From: Corinectria fuckeliana
Taxonomy: Eukaryota > Ascomycota > Sordariomycetes > Hypocreales > Nectriaceae
Direction: 5' to 3'
NCBI GenBank assembly: GCA_019137255.1
Contig: WPDH01000004.1
Span: 434,001 to 498,000 of the forward strand
DNA length: 64,000 bases
In this document: positions 19,315 through 32,055 of the stretch, in pieces
Layout: each line of letters starts with the position of its first letter
Numbering within the stretch: the first letter of the stretch is position 1
The notes under the pieces: generated by a model
Told to the model about the DNA's origin: nothing
Seen by the model: only the letters and a program-made list of their open reading frames with translations
Database searches by the model: none
Position numbers and translations under genes: made by a program

Positions 19315-22300
19315 CTACCGCTTCAGGCGGCCCTCGTAGAGAATATCGACAGCCTCGTCCCAGCCGCGGGAGGCAGCAATCTCGGTGACGGTGCGGCCCA
19401 TCTCGTCGCGGACCTCCAGGTCAACGCCGGACTTGTCGCTGATCAGACGCAGCACGGCCTCGTCTCCGTTCTCGACGGCCTGCATGATGGCGTTCCAGCC
19501 GCGGTACAGCTTGTTGGGGTCGCCGCCGTTGTCCAGCAGGAACTCGAGCACCTCGGTGTCGTCGCGGTACCGGCGCAGCGCCTTGACGACGGGCAGGTGC
19601 TCGCCGGGGGCGTTGATGTCGGCGCCGCCCTCCTTGACCAGGAAGTCGAGGATGTCGCGGCGGTCCTCGCGGATGGCCGACGTCAGGGGCGAGAAGACGC
19701 CGCCGTTCTTGTCCTCGACGGACACGCCGGCGGCGATGAGCAGCTTGACCGACTCCAGCTGGCCGGCCACGACGGCCATCTCCATGACGCCCTTGAAGGC
19801 GCGCGGCTCGGCGAGCACCGAGAGGATGCGCTTGAGGATGGCCGGGTTGCGCACCGCCATGCAGACGGGCCAGTCCTGGCCGCGGATGTTGGGGTCGGCG
19901 CCGCGGGCCAGCAGCAGGTCGACCATCTCGACGCGGTTCTCGCGGATGGCCGTCGTCAGCGGCGAGTGGCCCTTGGGCGTCTTGTCGTTGGGGCTCATGC
20001 CCTGGTCCAGCAGCCAGTTGAGCGCCTCGGTGTTGTTGGTGGCCACGGCCGTCTCGACGATGCCCTTGGGCGCGCCCAGCGTGGCGCCGGCGGCCACCAG
20101 CGGCGCGAGGAAGTGCAGGCGGTTGTGCGTGATGCACTTGAAGGTGGGATACTCGCTGGCCGGGGCGTTGGGGTCGGCGCCGCTGGCCAGGAGCAGCTGG
20201 AAGATGTCGTGGCGGTTGTCGCGGATCGACGTGCACAGCGGCGTGTAGACGCCGTCCTTCTTGGCGTTGGGGTCGACGCCGGCCTTGAGCAGCACGCGCA
20301 CCGACTCGAGGTTGTTGACGCTGGTGGCCAGCTCCATGATGCCGGGGCACTTGCGGGGGTCGGCGCCGTGGGCGAGCAGCACCTGGAGGCAGGCCGTCTG
20401 GTACGTGGCCGGCCACAGCATGTGCTTGGGGCCCGGCAGGTTGGGGTTGGCGCCGTGGTCCAGCAGGCTGTTGACGATGTCGACGCGCGAGTTCTGGATG
20501 GCCTCGAACAGCGCCGTCTTGCCCTCGCGGCTCTTGAGGTTGGGGTCGGAGCCGTAGTCGAGCATCAGGTCGATGAGCTTCTTGGGCGTCTTCTTGTTGG
20601 TGGCGGCGATGACGAGCGTGTCGCCCGTCGTGGCCAGGTGGTCGGGGTCGCCGCCGTAGATCAGCATGAGGTGCACCAGGTTGACCTTGTTGCCGATGGC
20701 CGCCTCGGCGAGCGGCGTCTCGTGCAGGTCGCCGTCCTGGTGGTTGGGGTCGGCGCCGTACTTGAGCAGCGGGACCGCCGACGCGAGCGAGCCGCGCTCC
20801 ACGGCCGCGAGGAGCGGGCCCATGCCGTCGCGGTCCGTGGCGTTGGGGTCGGCGCCGAAGAGCAGCAGCAGGCGCACGCTCTCGGCGTCGCCGTTCATGA
20901 CGGCCTCCTTGAGCACGAGGTGGTCGGCCCCGGTGTTGGGCGACACGCCGCGGTCCAGCAGCTGCTCGACGAGCTTGTGGTTCTTGCCGCGGACGGCCGA
21001 CAGCAGCGCGCTCTTCAGGTTGGAGGCGTCCGGGCCGGCGGCGCTCCGGGGCGTCCACCGGGGCATGGCGGCCGGGTCGGCCTTGAGCCGCACCACCGTC
21101 TTGCCGTTGAGGTCCAGGCCGGCAATGTCCTCGAGGCTGGCGTCGGCCGAGTCGGACTGGCCCGAGTGCGACCGCACCTCGTGGCTCTCGTCAAAGGTGC
21201 TCATGCGGTCGAAGGTGGCCGTGGTGCCCGAGTGGTAGCGCTCGTTGGAGCTGATGGAGCTCGCCGAGTGGCCGTTGTTGCCGTTGAAGTTGCGCGGGTC
21301 GATGGCGGGATGGCTCGAGGCCGACTCCTGGTGCTGGTGGTGCGACGAGGAGCGGTCCGTCCAGGGCAGCGGCGGCAGGGGAGGCTGCTGGGACGTCTGA
21401 GGCTGCATCTGGCCGTGGCCCTCGAGGCCGCGGTGCTGCGAGTGCGCCGACGAGTGCGCCAGGCTGTGGCTGTGGCCGTCGCCGCCGTGGTGCTGCGACG
21501 CCGACGACGGCCGGTACTGCAAGCCCGTGTGGTCCGTCACCTTGGCCCGGGACACGCCGGCGCGGCTGTCGATGCGGTCCAGCGCGGCGGCCAGCCCCGT
21601 GTAGCCGATGCCCATCTCCTGCTCGATCTTCTCGTTGCCCAGGCTCCACTGGAACATCAGCGCGCTCATGCGCAGGCTCTCGCGGGTGCGGCCCAGGGCG
21701 CTGATCATCTTGTCGATGTCGTGGTCGCCGAAGATCTTGCCCCAGCCGCGGCGCATGCGGCCCATGGTGCCCTTGCGCTCGTTCTCCAGCAGCTTGCCCA
21801 GCATCTGGTCCAGTAGCTGGAAGTCGGCCTGGGTGACGCGGAACTTCTTGCTCAGCTCCGAGATGACGTCGCCGGGGAACGTCTGTGCCGTGCGGATGCA
21901 CTCGCCGAGCCCGGCCTCGATGGAGAAGAGGATCTCGCACGTGTCGAGGAAGTCGTGCGCGAGCACGTCCAGCCCGTGCGGCTGCTTGGTCACAGCGCTG
22001 AGGTACTCGAGCATGCGGATCGACACGCGGTCGCCGACCGATGTGGTCTTGTGGCAGAGGTCGAGGCACGCCGTCTGCGCCTTCTGCGAGGTGGCCATGA
22101 TGGCCGGGGCGCTCTTCTTGGCGGCGACGGACCGGGGCAGCTGCGGCGGCGGCGCGGCGGTGCTCGGGGGGCTCCGGTGGATGCTCCGGGCAGGAGACGG
22201 CGGTGGCAGGGCGGGTGACGGGGGCGCGATGGGAAGGGTGTGGTGAGTGACGGGCAAGGTTGGCGAGCTGGGAGTGAGGGAGAGGCCGAGGGCTTCCTTG

Positions 22301-22416
22301 GAGACCAGGGACAGAGACTCTCGGGGGCCGAGAGAGAGGGCTTCGATGAAGGAGTATTCCTTGTCCGGTGCGGCTCTGCTGCTCTCTGTTCCCACAACCA
22401 GGTGATGCGCGTTCAT
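19315..22416 (-). CDS. Large ankyrin-repeat protein with helical fungal N-terminal domain
   Basis: One uninterrupted frame from ATG at 22416 to TAG at 19315-19317, 1033 aa. Residues 1-106 are proline/serine-rich. Residues about 107-290 form a helical domain (CLDLCHKTTSVGDRVSIRML, LSKKFRVTQADFQLLDQML) like those preceding NACHT or ankyrin modules in fungi. A low-complexity His/Ser linker follows. From about residue 465 to the end there are roughly fifteen ankyrin repeats with recurring LLxxGADPNxxxxxGxxPLxxA patterns. No NTPase motif is seen, so it is a scaffold or possibly a truncated STAND-like protein. Frame extends upstream only with a TTG codon, so 22416 is preferred. Two long frames opposite (890 aa and shorter) are composition artefacts. 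Confidence 0.88.
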   Translation of the reverse strand: MNAHHLVVGTESSRAAPDKEYSFIEALSLGPRESLSLVSKEALGLSLTPSSPTLPVTHHTLPIAPPSPALPPPSPARSIHRSPPSTAAPPPQLPRSVAAKKSAPAIMATSQKAQTACLDLCHKTTSVGDRVSIRMLEYLSAVTKQPHGLDVLAHDFLDTCEILFSIEAGLGECIRTAQTFPGDVISELSKKFRVTQADFQLLDQMLGKLLENERKGTMGRMRRGWGKIFGDHDIDKMISALGRTRESLRMSALMFQWSLGNEKIEQEMGIGYTGLAAALDRIDSRAGVSRAKVTDHTGLQYRPSSASQHHGGDGHSHSLAHSSAHSQHRGLEGHGQMQPQTSQQPPLPPLPWTDRSSSHHQHQESASSHPAIDPRNFNGNNGHSASSISSNERYHSGTTATFDRMSTFDESHEVRSHSGQSDSADASLEDIAGLDLNGKTVVRLKADPAAMPRWTPRSAAGPDASNLKSALLSAVRGKNHKLVEQLLDRGVSPNTGADHLVLKEAVMNGDAESVRLLLLFGADPNATDRDGMGPLLAAVERGSLASAVPLLKYGADPNHQDGDLHETPLAEAAIGNKVNLVHLMLIYGGDPDHLATTGDTLVIAATNKKTPKKLIDLMLDYGSDPNLKSREGKTALFEAIQNSRVDIVNSLLDHGANPNLPGPKHMLWPATYQTACLQVLLAHGADPRKCPGIMELATSVNNLESVRVLLKAGVDPNAKKDGVYTPLCTSIRDNRHDIFQLLLASGADPNAPASEYPTFKCITHNRLHFLAPLVAAGATLGAPKGIVETAVATNNTEALNWLLDQGMSPNDKTPKGHSPLTTAIRENRVEMVDLLLARGADPNIRGQDWPVCMAVRNPAILKRILSVLAEPRAFKGVMEMAVVAGQLESVKLLIAAGVSVEDKNGGVFSPLTSAIREDRRDILDFLVKEGGADINAPGEHLPVVKALRRYRDDTEVLEFLLDNGGDPNKLYRGWNAIMQAVENGDEAVLRLISDKSGVDLEVRDEMGRTVTEIAASRGWDEAVDILYEGRLKR

Positions 22417-25400
22417 GCTGGTGGGAAGAGACAGGAAGAACCAAGCTGGCGTGGGGGATGGAAGTGGACGAGGCTTCCTCTTTAGAGCATCTTCAGCTGC
22501 GGGAACAGGAGACTTTATGGCGCTCAAGCCTCAGCCCGGTCCAGGTCTGGTGCCTCCGGCTGCCAGACTGCAATCCACTTGGTTACTTGCTGTCTGGCTG
22601 GCTTCGTTACGGGGTGGGCTCTTGGATATGCCGACTCCGTCGTACGCAGCTTGGGGATCCCTTCAGCGCCTGTTCTACACGGTACCTGGATACTCTACCT
22701 AAAGCTTGAGGAGGGGTGTCCGTCCGCGCTTTGACAGGCGGGGTGGAGCATGCGCTACGGATCTGCCGGGGAGGGGGAGGAGGGCGCCAAGCCAATATGA
22801 CAGTGTTGTTGCGAAGTAGTTTATCCTAGTTGATTATCTACTAGATTAGTTCCCAAGATCAGGAACCCACTTGGCGGGCTTCAAAGGGATCGTCCTTGGT
22901 CGAGAGGGACGGGACTCGAGGGGGGGGGGGCGTCCAAGCTGTCTTTCCGTCTGTCTGTCACCTGCGTCAGCGCGTTCCCTCCCGTGCTAAGGTAGCTAGA
23001 TAGAGGCTGGACGCAACTGGACAATTGGACAACTAAAACACTTACATGGCACACGCTAGAGCATGTACGCTTTGACGTGGGCCACGATGCCCCTGGAGTC
23101 AGCGCAGGTCAGACCCGTCACAGGTGGGGTGGGGGAGGGTCCCGAGATCAACAGGCAGGTTGGGCGCCGGTATCGTGGGCAAACCCAGTTTCTATTCGTA
23201 GGCAATAGCTGGGATGTGGCAAGGTACGCAGGCTTTGCTTCCGATGCAACCACCGCCGGCGCAAGAGCCCGAGCAAGGGCAAGCGTCTCTTGGTGGCCCA
23301 GCTCGTGCACGAAGCGCTCTGGGCACTAAGGTGTAGGTAGCGAAGGGGGGGGACGCTACCGGAGGTGAGGACGGTGGGAGGGTGAGCAGGAGGGACATGC
23401 CTTGCTTGGGAGAGGACAGAGAGCCTAGTCCGGACATAGTCGAGGACGGCGTCGAGGAGGAACACGATGCAAAAGCTTGGTGCAACGAGGTTAGCCGCCG
23501 TGGAAGTGGGATGGATGTCGGCAGCGGGTGTGTATGGATCACGGCCGGCAAGCCTTTCATTGACAAAGTTGACTGCCTGTGCTGCTCTTGAGATGGAGCT
23601 GCTGCTGCTGGTCGGGTCTGGTATGGCAAAAGCTCCATGGCAAAGGCGCTAACTGGGATGCCCCGAGTGCAGCAAGACAAATGACAAAACACTCTCGCAG
23701 CGAGTCGCAGGTATGTCTCACTGGCACGGGGCACCGTCCTGTAGGTCTCACCCTCGGCCTCCCACAGTGGACTGGAACTTTGCATGTTACGCACGCGAGA
23801 ACAGAGACATGCAGACGTCGAAAAAGCAAAAGAAAAGAAGAGACAGTGGCTGGCTGGCTGGCTAGCTGGAATCACCTCTGCCATGCCATCGGACGAGGAG
23901 GCGTCGACGAGTGTGATGAAATCGACTGGCCCAGATCGGCCAACCCGCAAATTGTGCATGGAAAAAGCCGAAAGCGGGCTTCGCAGCTCGAACTAAGCAT
24001 CGTCGGAATCGCACCTCGGATTTTTTTCTTTTTATCAGCTTTCCCATCGGGACTTGCGACCAGTCACTTTTTGCGAAATGGGCCAGCCCGAGACCTAACG
24101 ACAAGTGAAGCACTAAACAGCTTAACTTCGGGGCCGAAGACTAGGCACCGGCTAAAACAGCAAAGGGCTAAAAGGCTTCGAAAACAAAACATAAAAAGCA
24201 AAGCGTAGAACTAGAGAAGGCGAAGGGGAAGGGCAAGGGGGGAAAGCAAACTCCAAAAGAGCCACTATCCGAAAGTCCCACTCCACCACAACCCCTAACT
24301 GTAGAGGAAGAGAAGACCAGGCGTCAGCGATGGTGAGCCAATCGAGCTGCCGGGGCTAGTGAGACACCGTCATTCCAAGGGCAAGCCAAGACCGCCCCCT
24401 AACCCATTAGCACCCCAATACTGTGTGCTTCGTACAGGTCCTGCTCGTTTTGGGGCATGACACCAGGTCCAGGGGCCGTTCCCGGAGACTTCTGACAAGT
24501 CTGACAGCAGACGGCGCGAGTCGGGGGCGTGACCCAGCGAAATTTAGGGTAAATTACAAGTCACAAATTCGAAGTGACGCCGTGGGACGATGGCGGGGGG
24601 AAAGTGTCATTTGTGACGAGGATCATCCTTGAGTTCCATGCCCGGCGAGGTTGTCCAATGCCGTTCTGAGGCCCAGGTGCCTAACAAGTAACATTAATTA
24701 CCGTGTGAATGGTTGAGCCCCGGGGCCGATGGCTGCTGTCCTGTCTGCAGCGGGCTCCAGCATCTTCTCCAGCATCAGCCGTTAACTAAAGCTAGACATC
24801 AGCAAGGTCCATCTCAATCCCTTCTGGGCCAGCTGGACAAGAACCGGGCGTGGCCATCCAGCACCCGGTGAAGAAAAGGCAATGACAGGTTGACAAATCA
24901 ATCAAAGTATTAGAAACTAGCCTCTGCGGTGGGACACAGACGCGAGGCTGCTGCAAAGACGAAAGATGCCGAAAACCATCGGTCAACAGCGAGAGGATCG
25001 ACTGGACTAGACTTGACTGCTGCCTCACACACACACACACACATACTCAGAAAGAAAAACAGCCAGCCGGCTAACCTAGTCCGTCCGCCCTACGCCTCGG
25101 TCAGCAAACCCATCTGCGTAATCTTGTTCTGACTCGGTGGTGGAGATGGACGAGCATTCGCAGACGCCACCGCCTGCGCCGCCCTTTTCCACTGGCCCTC
25201 TCTCTGGATCCGCCCCCTCGCCACGTGGAGGATGCAGCGGGAAGCCGGGCCTGGAGTAGGTACATGTATGCAAGGGGAAGAAGCTGCCCGGCCAGCCAGC
25301 CAGCCAGCACCTGAACGACCGCGGTCTAGACGGCCCACCCCACTCTCCGTAACTAATATAGACCGACTTGCGTCTTCGCCCCAAGTCCGCTCCGGATCAA

Positions 25401-28028
25401 GCACCGGCGGGCGTAAGTAAGTGCGTGCGTGCGCCTTGGTGGCCTCCTCGCCCCGCGGAGTTTCTGGCAGTCCCCGGGCGGACTCTGGAACGACGAGGCC
25501 AGGGACGTTGTCACACGCTCCGTTACGCAATGCGAAATGGGCAGATTTGCCATCTCGTTGCCCATCCATATCCGCGGTATTACAGTAATTACCGAATGGG
25601 TAGGACTTCGTACGTAGTGGTGAATAGTCTACGCAGGCCAGAGGAGAGACATTCTCGGCAAGCCGTACACTACTACGAAGTATATAGATGGTTACAACAA
25701 TAACTAATCAGTATCGTATCTGGGTGGGTGTCGTTACCGGGGAGTCGTATCCGCCGCACGTGGACTGCGGCCAAGACTTTGGGTCGCAGTCAAGCCACGA
25801 GGAGAGCTGGTCCATCTCATCACCTAAGACTACATTTGCTTTTTCTTCTTTGCTTCCTTTTTCTGACCCCGACAAACGTGAAATGATCCATCATCTGTCA
25901 CTTAAGCGTCCCCCTCCAAGATCCATCAGCGCGAGGCCAGTCCCCCCACATGAACCGTCTCCCGGGGGCGTCTCCCATCGGAACCCACGCCATACTTCGT
26001 GTACACACTTTTTGGGTAGCGCGGCTGGGGCTTGCTGAACCCGTCCCACCAACACTGTGTCTCTTCCTCCTCCGCGCTTCAAGCCTCCGAGCTTTACGTT
26101 AGCAGCAAAAGAGCGTGCTGAAAGAAAGTTCAGTCCAACGAAAGCCATCGCGGTCCGGCCCAACCATGTAGATTAGTAGATACCCGGTTCCCCATTCCCA
26201 TCCCCCATTCCCATTGCCTCGGACGCCGGAAGCAGAGTCTCTACAGTGGTGATTTGCGTCTTACAAGATTCACTCCATGCGAGGAGCCTCGTTCCCAGCA
26301 GTGGCAAATCACTTTTCTTTTGGGGGGTTCGTTGGCGTTGTGAGCCCATCGGGGCATGTATGTTTTTGAGGCGTTTGCTTGCTCCCTCGCCGTCATTCCT
26401 TGCTTCGCCGCAGTTGGTCTGGGGGAGAGAGCGGGGGGGGAGACGGCTTCCGGTTTCCGGGGCCGCCATCCATCTCTCTCTCCATTTCCCGTACGACGCT
26501 GCATCGCGAAAAAAGGAAAGAAGGGTGCGAGAACCAAGTTTCCATTCGTAACCTCTCTGTCTGTCCATGTCGGCCCTGTGCGTACGTACGACGATATCGT
26601 CTCTCGGCTGCAGGCCCCCTTCGCACGCAGGCGGACGGCCTCCCCCTCCCTGCGTCCATGCGGATCCGGGCAGAGAGCTGACGGGAACTGCTGCAGAGCA
26701 GTCATCATCACAGTTCATTCTGGTCAGCGTCCCACAGCATCACAGACTCGGCCACAGGGCTGCCTACGCCGCTACGGCGGGCTGGGTTACGTTTGGGACA
26801 CAGCACCGCACCCTGCATCAAGGATATGTAAGACGATTGCTTGCGACCCTGCCACCATCTCATTCACTCCCTTGCCCTTGTCCAGTCGTCTTCCTGCAGG
26901 TCACATATCAGTTTTTGCCACATTTCAGCCGTTTTCCCGTCGCAGTACCCCAATGCCCAGCCTCTCGTTCCCGTCATTCACCTCTCCATCTCCATCACCG
27001 TCACAATCGTCTCCCTTTCGCACCATCAAGTCCCGCTCGACTCTCTCTCTCCGTCTCACCCGCCTCAGCTCGTAGCCAACCGTCCAAAGACTCGGGACCA
27101 ACCGCTCGCACACGCACGGGGCTCTCAGCTCGGACGCACACCAGCTCCTATTTACAAGATGCCGGGGTCAGAGCGGTCACCAGCGCGCACGGCAGCCCTC
27201 CTCCCATCGCGAATAGGGTGCTGGCGAAACGTAGGACAGGGGGATCATCAGATGCCTTAGACATGGCCTGCAGGCTGCGGCGCGCTAGAGCCTCCCTCCC
27301 TGAACTGCGTCGTGGCGATCAACTTGTACTTCGTAGATGAGAGACACCCACCACCACCGGGACGGGTACGGGTACGGCCAGTCCCGAAAACTCAAGATTA
27401 ATTACAGCAGGTTCAGAAACATGGCGGTCGCCAGCAAAGGCATTCGGGCCGCTGCTGATCCAGACGCTGATTTGTCCCGGGCCGTCTGGGAACACCCGTT
27501 GCTGGTGACATTCCACAATCTCGGGCGTGGCTGGGTGTGTGTGGCATGATGAGACTGCAAGGGATGGCGGCAACGATGCCAAAGGATTCAAAGATGGACT
27601 CGTACAATGTACTCTCCGTAGGCATTCATTCACTCTTTTTGCTCACAGCAGAGCGAGCCATCCGCATCCAAAACTTGTCCTAGGCTGCAACAGCTGGGAG
27701 CAAGATAAGAAACCTCGGCTCCAGCTCCGTTCTGGACCCGGTTTACTCGATAGTCTCAAGGAAATGGCCACTTCGCTGATCGGGCGCGGATCAGACGGGG
27801 GGCAGGCGAGGATTTATTTCTTCATCTTGGTATTAATTACACCGGAATCACTCCACGAGATGACGCATCGCGCCACTGGATGATGCCTGGGAGATTGGCG
27901 ACCCAAACGCCCCAGCGTCTCGGTTAGCTGCCAGATCGGCTTGTTTACTCGATATGCTCTAGCGGCTTTTCCATGGTGCACAGTGTAACACGATGACGAT
28001 CCATGCCGTAGATCTCTTTAGACTGCCG
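22417..28028. other. GC-rich half of a large gene desert
   Basis: No credible gene in 5.6 kb. Low-complexity features: an 11-G homopolymer at 22920-22930, GGCT repeats near 23850, CA repeats at 25025-25043 and pyrimidine-rich stretches at 26850-27070 that resemble fungal leaders. Open frames of up to 257 codons (23192-23959 minus, 26567-27340 plus) lack domains and overlap longer antisense frames. The first part is the promoter and 5' region of the ankyrin gene. Confidence 0.5.
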
Positions 28029-31000
28029 CTACTTATTTTCGGCAAACGAGACGGAGGAAAGCACGCCGAGCATCATGGTGGTGATGATGGAGGGGGCGAT
28101 GATGAGGACAAGAACCGTCCATGTATCCACGGTTGAGCATCTTGAGACTGATGAGCCGAGACACCATCTACAGCACTCGAGGGAGTTATCCCCATGTGTT
28201 ACATAGTCCATGGTAAGCTCTCCGTTGCAAATACCCTACCCTGTAGACACACCAAGGTGCAACCTGGTTGGAATACTCGAACTCAGCACCAGAACCGTTC
28301 ATAGTGTCTTACACGTACATGACTCCTGTATAAGATTGTCCCCGGCGATCAGTGGAAACACCCGCGGCCATGGGGATAGTCTGTTACGTCCCTAAAGATA
28401 TTAACCAGGCGACAAAGCCTCTTCTATTACAGTTTCTCTTTGACTGCGAATATGTGACTGGAAGTAATGGTCCGTATCTCAAACCGCCTGCATTTTTCCA
28501 CCTAAGAGAAGAGCTCTATATTGCTTCATTCTGTTTGCACGAAATTAGTCTGTCTAGACCAGCACCTCGACCTCCTTGGTGTCGTAGAGTAGACCCTCCT
28601 GCTAGTACCGGACTTGTGTGCTGACGTTGCGGCTGGGTATGAACGAACAAGCCAGCATCTATTTCATCTCTAGACTTCCACGCCAAATGTGTTCTGCTCA
28701 CCAAGGACTATCTAGGTCCTCTTCCACCCTCAGCAGGGCCTGGGACTGCAACACCCTCGCATTTTCACGAGGCGAGATGGCGAAATGGCCCGCTATATTG
28801 ACGATAGGTTCTAGACTAAAGGACTGTCGTTTGATGCCGATGCAGATGTTTCGGATCCCCAAGGGGCATTGCTTTTGTTCTAAAGCCATTCGGGCGTATC
28901 TAGATTATGTTCAATCGAAGACGATACCACAAGGAACTCAAGGCTCTCGCGTTGGATAGAAAAGAGGCCAACGAAGTAAGCGGTTGAGTACGCAACGACT
29001 TGAATGCCCTTCGCTAACCGAGAAATAGCCTTCGCATGATATAGATCAACTGGAATACTTTCTAGTTCGTCAGATCCTGCCAAGCGCCAGGTATGAGACC
29101 GCCACGTAGATCGAAGCCTTTCAAGACCAGTGGCCCAAACCTGCAAGCCAGGGATCGACAATTGCCTGCAACAATGTCGCGTGTGCCTTTTTTCCACGAA
29201 TGTATCAACCCAAAAATTGGCACCGCTCGTGATACAAGGCTGCGACATGGCCTGTAGGTCAATGCTACTTGACTAGATCGCTTGGCTAATCCGAAGCAGA
29301 CCATTTTCATGTTGATCAGGAGACCATCCCGGTCACCAACTCCGCTGCTGACCACATGTTCCACTCTTGACCCAAGTACAGCCCTCGCGAGCGATGATGT
29401 GAGACTCGATAAAGCAGATCTCAGATCCGATTTCAAGGCACGATGCGATTCATCGACGAGGAAATGATCAATCCTGAGGATAAAGCACCTATAGCAGCTT
29501 CCTGTCATATGATAGCAGATGCCTGCTGCTAGGCTCGGATCAGGCTGTGCGCCCGACACGGCCCTGGAACCGGAACTGCACTCCCGGTTCCTCCTGGACG
29601 CCCGAGACAGGGGATGGGGGCATCCATGGCGTTGGGCTGTTGGCTCTGGACTTGGCTCTATCAGGAAACCTCCGCCCTGAATACGCTTTACCTTATCTTC
29701 GGTAGATCTTTCGTCCTTCAATTAGCACATACGGGGAGAGGACGAAATCACCGCGGCCCTCGCCCTTGTCGCTCTCGCGTGCTCTAGCGCTGAACGAGGC
29801 GGCGTTCTACCCCCCCCGTAAGATCCGCCGGCGCCCGAGGACATTCCAGTGAGCGCGGGCTTACGGTCGTTCATGGCAAGTGCAGAACGGGATGATACGG
29901 GCGGCGAAGGTTTACCGGAGGCAGACTCTCGCAGGAGAAGGCATAGTTGAGCTCGTGCTATAGACTCCCAGGTTTTCTGCTCGCGGACTGCCATTCGTTG
30001 CGGTTTGGGTATGCCTGCCGTCGAGATGAGTGTCTAACCACATATATTTTGGGTTTGCAGGGGAATGAAAGATGGTGTATGAACCTTGCACTTCCCCACC
30101 AACACCGCTGCTACCACCCTTCAATGACGATCCATGTATGTATTAAGAAGATCCTGATATTACTACGTAGGACTCCTAACCACCATGGATGGCCCAAGTG
30201 TCAGTCAAGGTAGCAATATCGGCGAACAGACCTGGTAGGATAGGGTGTATCGGTTAGCTATGTCGTGACGTGTACGGGCGACCTTTCAATTTTAACTGGA
30301 ATACGGAGTATCATTCATGGGACTTGAAACGTATGCTCCGTCCAAAGAACCGAAATATACATCCCCAAGTAAAAAGCTTCCCAGATCGAGCTAGACGTTG
30401 ATGCTAGACCTTGCATGGCCAGCTCGCTTAGAGCGTACGGAGGCCACCAGGAACTACAAGATAGCTTAGGTCTTCATTGCCACTGACCGTATACCTGCTG
30501 GGGTCTTCTTCCATATACGCACCGAAGGCTCATTAAAGGGGCCTGCGACGTCAGTAAGCTGACGGCCGTGGTGGCGGCCACGAGAAAGTCTGCAACGGCG
30601 AGATGCCATCGGCATACCATCCGACCAAACTCAAATACAATGGAAGCCACAGGGATATGAAGAGCCCATAGTGCCTGTGCTGAGACGTATTCTAGGCCTT
30701 GATTAAGACGATTATAGCGTCGGTTATCCTCGTGTACGTGATGAGTGGTGCTGTTCGAAGCACTTCGACATGGAGGTTAAGCAACAAGCATGAGAATCTG
30801 TGCGGATACGGCGCACTGGGCGATGGCTCCCGTGCATTTAATTTGACCCGTAATGGGTAGCTCCTTTCTAATGACATTGCCAGTATTATGTACGGAGGGC
30901 AAAACCGGGCAAATTCGTGCTCGTTGTAGAGCGTTGGCACGTCTAGGCTAAGATAGATTATAAGGTAACGTGTCCTAATATCTTGCTTGGATATGAACCA

Positions 31001-31149
31001 TCTTGTTCACCGTATATGATGTCTATTATTGAATATCTCCACCTCGTCACTGCCTCAGCGCAGTGCTTATGCATCGTGTACGAGCGTCGGAGATCAACTT
31101 TCACGTACCCTCACATATCCCTTCACAACTCTATAACTCAGTCACTCTT
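28029..31149. other. Moderately AT-rich half of the gene desert
   Basis: Only frames of 60-220 codons without motifs. Some (28352-28624 plus; 28880-29248 minus) have protein-like composition but match no family I know. They may be unrecognised relics. Confidence 0.4.
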
Positions 31150-32055
31150 GTCTTTCCAATAACCTTCATTATGGCGCTCTCTAAGTTGATGGGACCCTCC
31201 CCTTCACCGCATTGGCAGCTTCTGTCACTTTGGCAGATAGGGCGTTCCGCGGAAGCAGTTCTTGACTCCGCCTTAAATGCTCTCGGTGGCGAGTCTTCTC
31301 TCTGCAACCTCGATGGGTCCCATTCCCCAAAGCACCAATGATTGTCCTAAAGATACTGTTTACGTTCTTACCTCTGGCAGCTCCTGCTTTCCAGAAGTCT
31401 TATCCAAAGCTATGAATTGACATACGCACTCGGGGCACCAGAATATTTCATTCAATTCTACCTATGATGATATGTAGCATCGTATCGAGAGATGATTTTT
31501 GCCCTCATGTGAGTCGGCTGCAGAAGACCGTACTGATAGGAACTGATGAGCACATATATGACTGGGTTAGGCTATCCCCTACACTGAGCCCATTTGATGG
31601 TTTCGCATGCTCTGTTCGCGGAAACAACCAGATCCGGCTTCCCTCGCTCGAATCTCGCATCTGGATATATGGACGGTATGTCGAATATTTGGATCCACTC
31701 CCCTTCAATTGATTACGAGGTTCATTGATTTGCAGCCGCTCTCACAGAGTACATGGTTTTTCTAGGTAGCATGCTTGAGCGAGACTCCTCAAAGTTCGGT
31801 TCAGTCCGTGATTTTGATTCCTGGGTTACCGTCGTCTTCGATCCGTCCAGCAACCTGCCATACACCGTCCGCCCCTCAGAGAACCATTCTGTCTACGGAG
31901 CCTAGACATTTGATGCTTACCTCACCCACACACACCAGATCCAAAGTATCTGCAACACCTTGTCCCAGAATCTTGAAGCCGTTTTAGAGGACTACGCCAT
32001 AGAACAAATCACACTAAATCTAGATTGTCCATCTGACTTGAAGGGATTTCGGAGG
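31150..32055 (+). pseudogene. Probable metallo-beta-lactamase-like hydrolase relic
   Basis: Blocks in order across three frames: VLDSALNALGGESSLCNLDG (31255-31315), SRSLIQSYELTYALGAPEYF (31395-31450), a block ending RLPSLESRIWIYGR (to 31678) closing at a donor-like gtatgt, and after a ttgcag acceptor near 31733 a long stretch with VFDPSSNLPYTVRPSENHSV, an in-frame TAG at about 31905, and EAVLEDYAIEQITLN. The same frame reads on for about 50 codons past the TAG, so it was once coding. The order resembles fungal metallo-beta-lactamase-fold hydrolases with an LGG-containing N terminus. I am confident it is a dead gene, less so of the family. Confidence 0.45.

Noticed and set aside
19144..21816. 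890-codon open frame on the plus strand opposite the ankyrin gene, plus 545- and 417-codon frames on the minus strand in other phases
   Set aside because: Caused by GC-rich periodic codons of the ankyrin repeats; composition is Val/Ala/Gly/Arg only, with no motifs.
22920..22930. 11-base G homopolymer as a possible quadruplex or regulatory site
   Set aside because: A single run without flanking G-runs at the right spacing; most likely simple slippage.
23192..23959. 255-codon minus-strand open frame in the gene desert
   Set aside because: Low-complexity Ser/Pro/Leu composition, no recognisable motif, overlapping frames on the other strand.
26567..27340. 257-codon plus-strand open frame and overlapping frames
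   Set aside because: Sits in a pyrimidine-rich leader-like region; composition follows the base bias and there is no domain.
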